Below, in pieces: positions 40,592 to 48,981 of a stretch of 51,346 nucleotides of DNA (within the stretch, counting starts at the first letter, position 1; every line of letters begins with the position of its first letter). Both the position numbers and the translations under genes were made by a program. The DNA is from Lachnospiraceae bacterium P6B14 (GTDB lineage: Bacteria > Bacillota > Clostridia > Lachnospirales > Lachnospiraceae). The notes below the pieces were generated by a model. That model was given only the letters and a program-made list of their open reading frames with translations. It was not told the DNA's origin and made no database searches. The stretch lies in NCBI GenBank assembly GCA_000687695.1, contig JHWZ01000017.1, positions 1 through 51,346 on the forward strand, written 5' to 3'.

Positions 40592-40971
40592 TAAAAGTAT
40601 ATCCTGCGTTGATTCATAATGAGAACGGATATTGGATAGAGTTCCCTGATTTGGAGGGATGTCAGGCTGTGGGCGACAGCTTTGAGGAGTTAATGGGGGA
40701 GGCATCAGAGGCACTTGGGTTGTATCTGGTGGCGATATTGGAAGATGGAAAGGATTTGCCGGAGGCCAGTGATCTGGCCAAGCTTAATCCAAAAAAGGGA
40801 GTGGAAACTACATATATATGTACAGATGTGGATAAGTACAGACGGGATACAAGAGCTGTTAAAAAGATGCTGTCGATCCCGGCGTGGCTTGCTAAGGAAG
40901 CAGAGGAGAAGAACATCAGTCTGTCAAAGGTCTTACAGGAGGCGCTGAAGCAGAAGGTCAGCATGCTCTGA
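40588..40971 (+). CDS. hicB: HicB-family antitoxin
   Basis: A 127-aa protein with the HicB N-terminal partial RNase-H-like fold (about 4-48: YPALIHNENGYWIEFPDLEGC) and a C-terminal ribbon-helix-helix-like DNA-binding segment (about 97-125: IPAWLAKEAEEKNISLSKVL). HicB binds HicA and represses its own operon. AAAGGAGA lies before its ATG and the start overlaps the end of the HicA remnant. With no functional toxin beside it, it is a solitary antitoxin or repressor. AT-rich repeats at the promoter may be its operator. Confidence 0.92.
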   Translation: MIKVYPALIHNENGYWIEFPDLEGCQAVGDSFEELMGEASEALGLYLVAILEDGKDLPEASDLAKLNPKKGVETTYICTDVDKYRRDTRAVKKMLSIPAWLAKEAEEKNISLSKVLQEALKQKVSML

Positions 40972-41070
40972 AACCTATTGCTGTGTATTTATAACAGAGT
41001 ATCGTATGGAGAAAAAGCAGTCCTACGATAAGAAAACAAACAGTCGTTCGAGATTGTCAGAAGAAAAAGC

Positions 41071-41099
41071 TTGACGAAAGCTATAATATGGAATAGAAT
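41071..41099 (+). promoter_or_regulatory. Probable promoter of the topoisomerase genes
   Basis: TTGACG (41071-41076), 17-base spacer, TAGAAT (41094-41099). The leader of about 130 bases contains a CACC/GGTG hairpin near 41131-41146; no known riboswitch is seen. Confidence 0.55.
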
Positions 41100-41234
41100 A
41101 TATACTGTGTGTGCATGAGACCTGATACACCATATAAGGTGGTGAGACAGGCGGATTCGCGGGGGCCGGAGGGAGTTCGGACGATGCGGATGGCGCATAC
41201 GCAGTGAATGTAAAAGTGGAAAGGAAGATAATCC

Positions 41235-43169
41235 ATGAGCGAAGAATACAGCGGAAAAGACATAGTCGTTCTCGAGGGGCTCGAGGCAGTGAGAAAACGT
41301 CCCGGTATGTACATCGGAAGTACCGGTGCGAGGGGTCTCCACCATATGATCTGGGAGATCCTTGACAACGGAATCGACGAGCACCTGGCAGGTTTTTGTG
41401 ATGAGCTGCACTTGACTCTGCTTAAGGACGGCGGTGTGATCATCGAGGACAACGGGCGAGGCGTGCCGGTGGACATCCACCCGACGCAGAAGATCCCTAC
41501 CGTGCGCGTGGTCTACACGATCCTGCACGCCGGAGGTAAGTTCAGTAGCGATGTCTACAAGGTCTCCGGAGGTTTGCACGGAGTCGGAGCGTCAGTCGTA
41601 AACGCCCTCTCAAAGAGTCTTTCAGTCGAGGTGCGCCGTGACGGACGCATCTACCGCGATGAATATAAAAATGGTGGCAAGCCGGTCACAAAGCTTGAAA
41701 AAGGAAACAAGCTCCCAGAGATCGGACATTGCCTGAAGAATAATACCGGAACTAAGGTGACTTTTTATCCGGATGACGAGATATTCGAGACAGTCGAGTT
41801 CAAGGCTGACACCATTCGCAAAAAGCTCAAGGAAATCGCATATCTTAACAAGGGTCTGAGGATACATTTCAAGGATCAGAGGACAGGTGAAGAGGCTGAG
41901 TTCTATGAGGAATTCGGTATCCAGAGCTATGTTAAGTACATAAATCGTGACGTTCCGAAGCTCCATCCGGACGTCGTTTACATCGAGGGCAAGAGTGGCG
42001 ACATCGAGGTCGAGATAGCATTCCAGTATACGAGCGAGTACACCGAGCAGATCAACTCGTACTGTAACCGCATCAACCTCGCGGATGGCGGAACGCTCGT
42101 GACAGGCTTCAAGACCGCACTCACGCGCATCATGAATCAGTACGCGCGAGAGCTCGGTTTCCTGAAAGGAAAGGACGACAACTTCGACGGTAAGGACATC
42201 CGAAACGGGATCGTTGCCATCGTATCGATCAAGCATCCGGATCCCCAGTTCGAGTCGCAGACGAAAAACAAACTCGGAAACACCGACGCAAAGACGGCTG
42301 TCGACGAGGTCATGGGCGAGAAGGCGGTTCTGTATTTCGATAAAAATGTCGAGGTCCTGAAGCGCATTCTCGAGAATATCCACAAATCATTCAAGGCGCG
42401 TACCGCCGGCGACAAGGCTCGTAAGAATATCATGAAGCAGCTTAACGATGTCGATACGAGGTCGAAGCTTGCGGCGTGCTCATCCAAAAAAGCAGAAGAG
42501 TGCGAGATCTATATCGTCGAGGGAGATTCGGCGGGAGGTACCGTGAAGACTGCTCGCAACCGCAGGACTCAGGCGGTGCTGCCGCTGCGCGGAAAGATAC
42601 TTAACGTGGAAAAAGCTCCGCTCGAGAAGATTCTTGTAAATAACGAGATAAAGACCATGATATCAGCCTTCGGCTGCGGGATCGGAGAGGAGTTCGATAT
42701 CACGAAGCTCCGCTATGACAAGATAATAATACTAACCGATGCCGATGTCGACGGGGCGCATATATCGACGCTTCTACTGACATTTTTCTACAGATTTATG
42801 CCGGAGCTTATCTATCAGGGCAAGGTCTATCGAGGACTGCCGCCATTGTACAGGGTTTCATATGATGATAATTCCGGCAAGAAAAAACAGCGCGTGAATG
42901 AGTATCTTTTTAATGATTTCGAGCTTGAGAAGTTCAGGAAAAAAGGCATAAAGATAAAAGAGCTTCAGCGATACAAAGGTCTCGGCGAGATGGATGATGA
43001 GCAGCTGTGGGAGACAACGCTTGATCCGGAGCAGAGAGTGCTCGCGCAGGTGTCCATCTCGGATACTGTCGAGGCGGATGAGATCACGGATATCCTGATG
43101 GGATCAAATGTGCCGCCGAGGCGTGAGTTCATCATGGAAGAGGCCAAGTACGCGGTGCTCGATGTGTGA
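41235..43169 (+). CDS. Type IIA topoisomerase subunit B (GyrB/ParE)
   Basis: ATPase and TOPRIM subunit of a DNA gyrase or topoisomerase IV. The 644-aa protein has the GHKL ATPase (EILDNGIDE, GRGVPVDIHP, GGLHGVGASVVNAL), the transducer, and the TOPRIM domain with EGDSAGG and TDADVDG, ending in RYKGLGEMD. Several segments (PLRGKILNVEKA, GCGIGEEFD) look more GyrB-like than ParE-like. The gene is followed by an A subunit and lies beside flagellar genes, not beside dnaA/recF where the main gyrB usually is, so it may be a second enzyme acting as topoisomerase IV. GGAAG precedes the ATG. Confidence 0.92.
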   Translation: MSEEYSGKDIVVLEGLEAVRKRPGMYIGSTGARGLHHMIWEILDNGIDEHLAGFCDELHLTLLKDGGVIIEDNGRGVPVDIHPTQKIPTVRVVYTILHAGGKFSSDVYKVSGGLHGVGASVVNALSKSLSVEVRRDGRIYRDEYKNGGKPVTKLEKGNKLPEIGHCLKNNTGTKVTFYPDDEIFETVEFKADTIRKKLKEIAYLNKGLRIHFKDQRTGEEAEFYEEFGIQSYVKYINRDVPKLHPDVVYIEGKSGDIEVEIAFQYTSEYTEQINSYCNRINLADGGTLVTGFKTALTRIMNQYARELGFLKGKDDNFDGKDIRNGIVAIVSIKHPDPQFESQTKNKLGNTDAKTAVDEVMGEKAVLYFDKNVEVLKRILENIHKSFKARTAGDKARKNIMKQLNDVDTRSKLAACSSKKAEECEIYIVEGDSAGGTVKTARNRRTQAVLPLRGKILNVEKAPLEKILVNNEIKTMISAFGCGIGEEFDITKLRYDKIIILTDADVDGAHISTLLLTFFYRFMPELIYQGKVYRGLPPLYRVSYDDNSGKKKQRVNEYLFNDFELEKFRKKGIKIKELQRYKGLGEMDDEQLWETTLDPEQRVLAQVSISDTVEADEITDILMGSNVPPRREFIMEEAKYAVLDV

Positions 43170-43279
43170 TGCTGGCACATCGTTGTATTGTGTGACGGAT
43201 GCATGCCGGCAGGTGTGTGCAGTAGGAAGGATGAACTGCACGGAAGAACAGAAAAACTATTTTTGAGAGGATAGTTAAT

Positions 43280-45598
43280 ATGGCAAAAAAAGTAGTGGAA
43301 GATAATATCATACAGCTGGATTTCGCTGAGGAGATGAAGACGTCCTACCGTGACTACGCGGTGAGCGTTATCGTGGCGAGAGCGCTGCCTGACGTGAGAG
43401 ACGGTCTGAAGCCGGTGCAGAGAAGGATCCTGTATGCGATGCAGGAGCTCGGGCTCACGCCGGATTCTCAGTACAGAAAAAGTGCCCGTATTGTCGGTGA
43501 TACGATGGGTAAATACCATCCGCACGGCGACAGTTCGATCTATGACGCACTCGTGCACATGACGGAGGACTACTCTCTGAACGCGCCTTTGGTCGACGGT
43601 CACGGAAACTTCGGTTCCATCGACGGAGATTCGGCAGCGGCCATGCGATACACGGAGGCGAAGCTCTCGCCTGCTGCGATGAGCATGCTCGAGAATCTCG
43701 AAAAAGGCCTCGTAGACTTTACTCCGAACTTCGACGATACGGAGCAGGAGCCGGTCGTACTTCCGGCACAGCTCCCGAACCTTCTTATAAACGGAACAAC
43801 AGGTATCGCCGTCGGAATGGCGACGAACATCCCACCTCACAATATCGGTGAGGTCATCGATGCGACCATCGCTTACATCGACACCCCGGGAGTGCGCCTG
43901 GATACGCTGCTTGGACACTGTCCGGGTCCTGATTTCCCGACAGGCGGCATCATCATAAACGCCGACGAGCTCCCCGAGATCTACAAGACCGGAGAGGGCA
44001 AAATCAGAGTCCGCGCCCGCACCGAGATCGAAAAAGGTGAGTACGGCAAAACAAATATCGTGATCACGGAGATCCCGTACACTGTATCCGGTAACAAGGA
44101 AAAGCTGGTGCAGTCACTGTCAGATCTCATGAAAAACAAAGTCTTCGATGAGATTGCCGATGTAAGAGACGAGTCCTCGAAGGAGGGTATCCGTATCGTC
44201 ATCGAGGTAAAAAAAGACCGCGACGTCGAGAACCTCTTAAACGGCCTTTATAAAAAGAGCCAGATGGAGGATACATACGGAGTCAACCTTCTCGCGATCC
44301 GCCCGACAGAGGGTGGCGTCGGAGGCCAGCCCGAGACCTTTAATCTGAAAACGATGATCGAGGCCTTCGTCAACTTCCAGGAGGAACTTTATACAAAAGA
44401 ATATGAGTTTTTGCTTGATAAGGCGAGAAAACGTCTCGAGGTAGTAGAGGGACTCATCCGCGCAGTCGATGTCATCGATCTGATCATCGAGATACTCAGA
44501 GGATCGAGCTCTGTCGCACAGGCAAAGGCCTGCCTCATAGAGGGTGTGACCGACGATATCAAGTTCAAAAATAAAGGTTCCGAGGAGCAGGCAAAAACAC
44601 TTCTTTTCTCAGAGGTTCAGGCAAACGCTATCCTTGCGATGCCGCTGCAGAGACTCATCGGTCTGGAGATACTGAAACTCCAAAACGAGAACGAAGAGCT
44701 CGAGGCAAAGATAAAAGAATACCGACTTATACTCGGCGACAAAAAGGAACTCTTTAAGGTTATGAAAACACGCCTCAGAGAGTTCAAAAAGCAGTATGCC
44801 ACACCGCGAAAGACTGAGCTTGCAAACGCCGAAGTTACGGCATATGTTGAGGAAGTTGTGGTGGAGGATCTCTACGTTCTTTTCGACAGATTCGGTTATA
44901 CAAAATGTATCGATGCGGGAGCTTATTCACGTCAGACCCCGGAGACTCTCGCCGAATATGTCAGGACGCTCCACGTCGAGAATACTGATAAGATCTGTAT
45001 ATTTACCGATAAAGGAAATATGTATCAGGTAAAAATGGACAAGATCCCCCGTTGCAAACCGAAGGACAAGGGAACCCTTATCCACAATCTGTGCAAGATG
45101 GAAAACGACGAGAACGGTATACTTTACATCGGTTTCGAGGAGCTGTATGAATCGATGTTGATGTTCGTGACACAGAGCGGCTATATCAAGCTCGTAAGCG
45201 GTGCCGAGTTTGAGACCGGGCGCCAGAAGATCGCCGCAACGAAGCTTGATTCGGATGATGACAGGGTTGTGGGTATAGATACTTTGACGGGTTCCGAGGT
45301 GCTCGCCGGCACGAAGAAGGTAATTCTTCTTACGGATGCAGGACTCTCGCTGGGATTCCCCGTGGGAGAGGTCAACGAGTTCAAGAAGACCAGCCGCGGC
45401 GTGAAGGCCATATCTTTAGCTATCGATGACAAGCTTGTATACGGAACGGCGGTCGATCCGATGGCCGAGACATTTATTTATCATGGACAGACGCTTAATG
45501 CCCGCAGGGTACGTAACAGGAGGCGTGGTGCCAAGGGTCAGAAGGCTGATCTGACACTCGATGCGTCAGTGGTTGAGCAGCAGAAACTGGAATTTTGA
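43280..45598 (+). CDS. Type IIA topoisomerase subunit A (GyrA/ParC)
   Basis: DNA-cleaving subunit partnered with the preceding B subunit. In the 772-aa protein the catalytic Arg123-Tyr124 pair lies in AAMRYTEAK; quinolone-determining positions are wild type (Ser85, Asp89 in [10 protein letters not shown]). The C-terminal beta-pinwheel begins near 500. A basic GyrA-box-like motif (RRRGAKGQK) is at about 747-755, near the extreme C-terminus, whereas classical GyrA has its box in the first pinwheel blade. Whether it can introduce supercoils is therefore open. AGAGGA lies upstream of the ATG. It is probably cotranscribed with the B subunit. Confidence 0.92.
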   Translation: MAKKVVEDNIIQLDFAEEMKTSYRDYAVSVIVARALPDVRDGLKPVQRRILYAMQELGLTPDSQYRKSARIVGDTMGKYHPHGDSSIYDALVHMTEDYSLNAPLVDGHGNFGSIDGDSAAAMRYTEAKLSPAAMSMLENLEKGLVDFTPNFDDTEQEPVVLPAQLPNLLINGTTGIAVGMATNIPPHNIGEVIDATIAYIDTPGVRLDTLLGHCPGPDFPTGGIIINADELPEIYKTGEGKIRVRARTEIEKGEYGKTNIVITEIPYTVSGNKEKLVQSLSDLMKNKVFDEIADVRDESSKEGIRIVIEVKKDRDVENLLNGLYKKSQMEDTYGVNLLAIRPTEGGVGGQPETFNLKTMIEAFVNFQEELYTKEYEFLLDKARKRLEVVEGLIRAVDVIDLIIEILRGSSSVAQAKACLIEGVTDDIKFKNKGSEEQAKTLLFSEVQANAILAMPLQRLIGLEILKLQNENEELEAKIKEYRLILGDKKELFKVMKTRLREFKKQYATPRKTELANAEVTAYVEEVVVEDLYVLFDRFGYTKCIDAGAYSRQTPETLAEYVRTLHVENTDKICIFTDKGNMYQVKMDKIPRCKPKDKGTLIHNLCKMENDENGILYIGFEELYESMLMFVTQSGYIKLVSGAEFETGRQKIAATKLDSDDDRVVGIDTLTGSEVLAGTKKVILLTDAGLSLGFPVGEVNEFKKTSRGVKAISLAIDDKLVYGTAVDPMAETFIYHGQTLNARRVRNRRRGAKGQKADLTLDASVVEQQKLEF

Positions 45599-45626
45599 TT
45601 TTTTTGAATTATTTAATAAAAGGGGT

Positions 45627-45653
45627 TAACTATCCGGCGATACGTCCGATAAA
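45627..45653 (+). promoter_or_regulatory. SigD (sigma-28)-type promoter of flgM
   Basis: TAAC (45627-45630), 15-base spacer, CCGATAAA (45646-45653) closely match the motility sigma consensus (TAAA-N15-GCCGATAT). The leader has two hairpins, CACATCG/CGATGTG at about 45662-45690 and GCGG/CCGC at about 45702-45713. FlgM inhibits this sigma factor, so the arrangement would form a feedback loop. Confidence 0.75.
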
Positions 45654-45734
45654 TATAGTGAACACATCGAGATGAGTATGTCCCGATGTGCTAACGAAAG
45701 GCGGAAAACCGCTTATGAACGGAGGTTGAGGAAC

Positions 45735-46004
45735 ATGAGAATTGATTCGTATATGGCTGTGAATCAGGTCTATGGACCGAACAAAACAAGACGTTCTCCG
45801 TACGCAAACGCTGCATCACCGCGTGATGCCGTAGAAATCTCGGATTTCGGTAATGCTTACCAGGTAGCAAAGAAAGCTGCCAAGGAAACTGAGCCGGTTC
45901 GTGAAGATCGCGTAGCAGAGATCAAAGAGCAGCTTGCAAACGGTACCTACAATGTACCGCTCACAGCAGTAGCTGAAAAAATGGCTAGCCAGCTCTTAGG
46001 TTAA
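45735..46004 (+). CDS. flgM: Anti-sigma-28 factor FlgM
   Basis: Small inhibitor of the flagellar sigma factor, relieved on completion of the hook. The 89-aa protein shows the C-terminal FlgM region (VEISDFGN..., VAEIKEQLANGTYNVPLTAVAEKM) which binds the sigma factor; the N-terminal half is variable as expected. The start is the ATG at 45735 just after GGAGG. It is followed by flgN and flgK in the usual order, and preceded by a SigD-type promoter. Confidence 0.93.
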   Translation: MRIDSYMAVNQVYGPNKTRRSPYANAASPRDAVEISDFGNAYQVAKKAAKETEPVREDRVAEIKEQLANGTYNVPLTAVAEKMASQLLG

Positions 46005-46016
46005 GGGGGACAAACT

Positions 46017-46532
46017 GTGGCCAGTTTGATGGAAGAACTGATGGAGACGCTCACAAAGGAGGAGAAACTCTACTCTGAGCTCATACCCATCGAGGAAGAA
46101 AAGACCAGAGCGATCGTGTCAAACGATCTTGATAAGATGCAATCCATCACGGACACTGAGCGAGAGATGGTTGACAAAACCACAGCTCTCGAGGCTAAGC
46201 GTGAGGAGATCGCGGTGAACATCGCGACTGTTCTTGGTAAAAACCCGAAGACTATCACGCTGGAGGAGATCGAGGATTCTCTTCAAAAACAGCCGGAAGA
46301 CAGAAAGAAATTACAGCAGATCCATGATAAGCTCAAAAAGACGGTTGAGAGACTTAGGACCGTGAATGAACAGAACAAGGAGCTTTTGCAGGAGTCCATG
46401 GACATGGTTGAGTTCAATATGAATGTAATGCGAAGCGCGCAGATGACGGCAGGCAGCTCCAATTATGGGAGTGATGCCTCGGAGGTCAACGGAATGGCCC
46501 CTCAGCATCCGCGTTTCGATGCTACTCAATAA
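46017..46532 (+). CDS. flgN: FlgN-family flagellar export chaperone
   Basis: Chaperone for the hook-associated proteins FlgK and FlgL. The 171-aa protein is almost wholly helical with long amphipathic coiled-coil segments (about 5-135) and a disordered, Gly/Ser/Asn tail. The start is GTG at 46017 behind AAGGGGGA. It lies between flgM and flgK, its client, 12 bases after flgM. Sequence identity in this family is low, so the call rests on length, helical pattern and position. Confidence 0.88.
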   Translation: MASLMEELMETLTKEEKLYSELIPIEEEKTRAIVSNDLDKMQSITDTEREMVDKTTALEAKREEIAVNIATVLGKNPKTITLEEIEDSLQKQPEDRKKLQQIHDKLKKTVERLRTVNEQNKELLQESMDMVEFNMNVMRSAQMTAGSSNYGSDASEVNGMAPQHPRFDATQ

Positions 46533-46544
46533 ACAAGGATGTTT

Positions 46545-46580
46545 CGAGTCTGCACCCTTTATTAGGTGTGGGCTCGTTTT
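46545..46580 (+). other. Hairpin between flgN and flgK
   Basis: A 12-pair stem (46545-46556 with 46565-46576, allowing G-U pairs) with an eight-base loop is followed by TTTT. It may act as a weak terminator or attenuator that lowers flgK expression relative to flgM-flgN. Confidence 0.6.
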
Positions 46581-46587
46581 GGGATTT

Positions 46588-46611
46588 ATGGGAGGAAACA
46601 TGGGAGGAAAC
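46588..46611 (+). repeat. Duplicated ribosome-binding site ahead of flgK
   Basis: ATGGGAGGAAAC occurs twice in direct tandem (46588-46599, 46600-46611) just before the flgK ATG at 46614. The first ATG opens a 12-codon frame that ends at a TGA (46624-46626) inside flgK. Confidence 0.8.
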
Positions 46612-46613
46612 GT

Positions 46614-48704
46614 ATGGCTAACTTGATGACGAGCTTTTATACAGGAGTATCCGGGTTACACTCTGCGCAGGCGTCACTGAATACGACGTCTCACAACCTG
46701 GCAAACGCCCAGACAAAGGGATATGTCAGACAGCAGGTGTTGCTTTCGGATGCTTTTTACGTTAAGTCCATAGGTCCTTCAGATAACGTTATGATGACCG
46801 GTAAAGGAACCGTCATCCAGCAGACACGTCAGATCAGAAACGAGTTTCTGGACTATCAGTATCGCATGCAGAACGGAAGACTCGGATTCTATGAGAAGAA
46901 TAAAGAGACAGCCATCGAGATCCAGGACATGGTGGGCGAGCTCTACGGCGAGCAGTTCCAGACGGCAGTCACTGAGCTGAAGACCGCCATCGCATCACTT
47001 GCCGAGGATCCCGGTAACATTGTATACAAGGACCAGGTTGTATCTATCGCTTCGCAGTTCGTGGAGAGAGCGAAGGTACTCCAGGATGAGTTAAACAGCT
47101 ATCAGACGAGCCTCGATGTCGAGATCCAGCAGGAAGTAGATAGCATAAACAGTATCGTTAACACCATAAAAGATCTTAACAGAAAAATACAGAAATACGA
47201 GGCGATCGGTGAGCCGGCAAACGACTACCGTGACCAGAGAAATAAACTTCTCGATGACCTTTCAAAGATCATCGATTTCGAGACAAACGAGGAGAAGGAT
47301 GGTACGATCACCATCTTTGCACAGGGACAGTTTTTGCTGGATACGACAAACCAGTACAGACTGACTACGGTTCCTATCGGAAAGTACGATAGAAATGGTC
47401 AGTTGTGGCCGGTTGACGATCCGGATAACCGTGACGCAGGTTCGATGCTCCTCAAGGTAAAATGGGAGAACGGCGGCGACTATTTCACGGATGACCAGCT
47501 TGAATATGACTCGGCGAAACATACTGATGTGGGTACGCTCCGTGGACTTATGGTAGCCAGAGGCGGTCACGCTGCGAAGTACACGGATAACAATGTAGGC
47601 GAGAAGCCGCAGCTTATCGACTATACAAATAAGGTCGATGGCACTACCTACACTCAGGCTGATGCGATCGCTGATTATAATAAGGCGGCAAAAACATACG
47701 ACGAGAGGCTCGAGGCTTACAACAGCTATATCGATCCTTCTATCGTAATGACTATACAGATCCAGATCGACACGATGGTTCACGGAATCGTGACCATGAT
47801 CAATGATACGCTGAGCCCGATCAAGTATGCGACTACAGATGGTTCAGATAACAAGACAAAGGCTATGAAGTATTATGATCCGGTGACAGATCAAGAACTT
47901 GGACCGATCGTGGATGCTGCCGGAAATGCGGTACGTATTTTCGATTTTGAGAATGCATTTGTCGGTGATGATAAAAATAGCACCGCAGGCACCGAGATAT
48001 TCTCGAGACGTGGTATGGAACGCTTTACAAAAGCTGAGCCACCGCAGTATTACAAAGGTAATGATGGAAAAACCTATGAAGTATGGATCTACAATGAGGA
48101 GATCACAGAGGCACCGACTGCAGATATCAAGATGGAAGGTTCTCCGGCAACCGAGGTCACATATAAGACATGGCAGGTTAACGGAAAGAATGTGACGAAA
48201 AAAGAATCAGATATGACTGCAGCAGAGAAGCAAATCTGGCAGGACCAGAAAGATCAATGGAACAAGAGCCTCTATACTATCGGCCAGCTTACCATGAACC
48301 CTGATATCCTGCAGGATTCTTCGAGGATCCCGACCAAGTTCCACGAGAACAGACCACAGGCGGGAGGGTATTCAAACGAGGCTATACTCCAGGTGGTAAA
48401 AAACTTCGAGGAGAGTCTCGGTACACTCGATCCGAACTCGCAGACGGAGTTCGATGTGACACATTACTATGCGGGTATCATCGGAAACCTCGCAACCGTT
48501 TCAAATGTGTGGAACGGAATCGTAGAAAATCAGGAGCTGACGGTTCACAGTTGTGACAACGAACGACTTGATGTTATGGGTGTTTCCGGCGATGAGGAAC
48601 TGTCTGATCTGATCAAGTTCCAGAGGTGCTATGACGCCTCGTCGAGATATATAACGGTTATCGATGAGATGTTGGAACATCTGATAACGCGCCTTGGAGC
48701 ATAA
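46614..48704 (+). CDS. flgK: Flagellar hook-associated protein FlgK (HAP1), first copy
   Basis: Joins the hook and filament. The 696-aa protein has the conserved rod/hook N-terminus (SFYTGVSGLHSAQASLNTTSHNLANA) and C-terminus (ELSDLIKFQRCYDASSRYITVIDEML), which form the coiled-coil D0 domain; a large variable middle part lies between. The start is the ATG at 46614, seven bases after the second GGAGG. It belongs to the flgM-flgN-flgK operon. It ends ten bases before a palindromic element, and a second, divergent flgK follows. Confidence 0.94.
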   Translation: MANLMTSFYTGVSGLHSAQASLNTTSHNLANAQTKGYVRQQVLLSDAFYVKSIGPSDNVMMTGKGTVIQQTRQIRNEFLDYQYRMQNGRLGFYEKNKETAIEIQDMVGELYGEQFQTAVTELKTAIASLAEDPGNIVYKDQVVSIASQFVERAKVLQDELNSYQTSLDVEIQQEVDSINSIVNTIKDLNRKIQKYEAIGEPANDYRDQRNKLLDDLSKIIDFETNEEKDGTITIFAQGQFLLDTTNQYRLTTVPIGKYDRNGQLWPVDDPDNRDAGSMLLKVKWENGGDYFTDDQLEYDSAKHTDVGTLRGLMVARGGHAAKYTDNNVGEKPQLIDYTNKVDGTTYTQADAIADYNKAAKTYDERLEAYNSYIDPSIVMTIQIQIDTMVHGIVTMINDTLSPIKYATTDGSDNKTKAMKYYDPVTDQELGPIVDAAGNAVRIFDFENAFVGDDKNSTAGTEIFSRRGMERFTKAEPPQYYKGNDGKTYEVWIYNEEITEAPTADIKMEGSPATEVTYKTWQVNGKNVTKKESDMTAAEKQIWQDQKDQWNKSLYTIGQLTMNPDILQDSSRIPTKFHENRPQAGGYSNEAILQVVKNFEESLGTLDPNSQTEFDVTHYYAGIIGNLATVSNVWNGIVENQELTVHSCDNERLDVMGVSGDEELSDLIKFQRCYDASSRYITVIDEMLEHLITRLGA

Positions 48705-48714
48705 TACTTGAAGA

Positions 48715-48865
48715 CATACGGAAAGTTGTTGATGTATCCGTACGGGCACGCTTGCGCTTTTTTCGAGAACGTAGCAGTGCATGCGTGCATAATACGCACG
48801 CTACGCACTGACGTTCTCGACACATCCCGTACGGTGATACATTTAACAACTTTCCTGCATATATG
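48715..48865. repeat. Structured palindromic element, copy D (after flgK)
   Basis: GGAAAGTTGTT (48720-48730) pairs exactly with AACAACTTTCC (48845-48855); further in, TATCCGTACGGG pairs with CCCGTACGGTGATA. Core blocks are GGGCACGCTTGCGCTTTTTT (48744-48763) and CGACACATCCC (48818-48828). The tip pairs GTGCATGCGTGC with GCACGCTACGCAC. It starts about ten bases after the flgK stop, and there is no coding frame. Confidence 0.88.
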
Positions 48866-48895
48866 AAAAAGTGCTTTTTAAGGCACTTTTTTTCG
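48866..48895 (+). terminator. Rho-independent terminator after the first flgK
   Basis: AAAAAGTGC pairs with GCACTTTTT around TTTTTAAG, followed by a T-run. It directly follows palindromic copy D. Confidence 0.85.
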
Positions 48896-48904
48896 CTTTT
48901 GGGG

Positions 48905-48933
48905 TTGATTTTTATCGAAATTTGGTCGATAAT
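48905..48933 (+). promoter_or_regulatory. Promoter of the second flgK
   Basis: TTGATT (48905-48910), 17-base spacer, GATAAT (48928-48933) fits SigA. GTCGATAA at 48925-48932 also resembles a SigD -10 box, without a good -35, so either factor is possible. Confidence 0.55.
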
Positions 48934-48981
48934 AAGTATAGCAACACATAAGTTAACAGTTTATGACAGGAGGAGACGCAT

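Noticed and set aside
46541-46557. TTTCGAGTCTGCACC resembling a tRNA T-arm
   Set aside because: There is no acceptor stem, D-arm or anticodon arm around it; the sequence is one side of the flgN-flgK hairpin.
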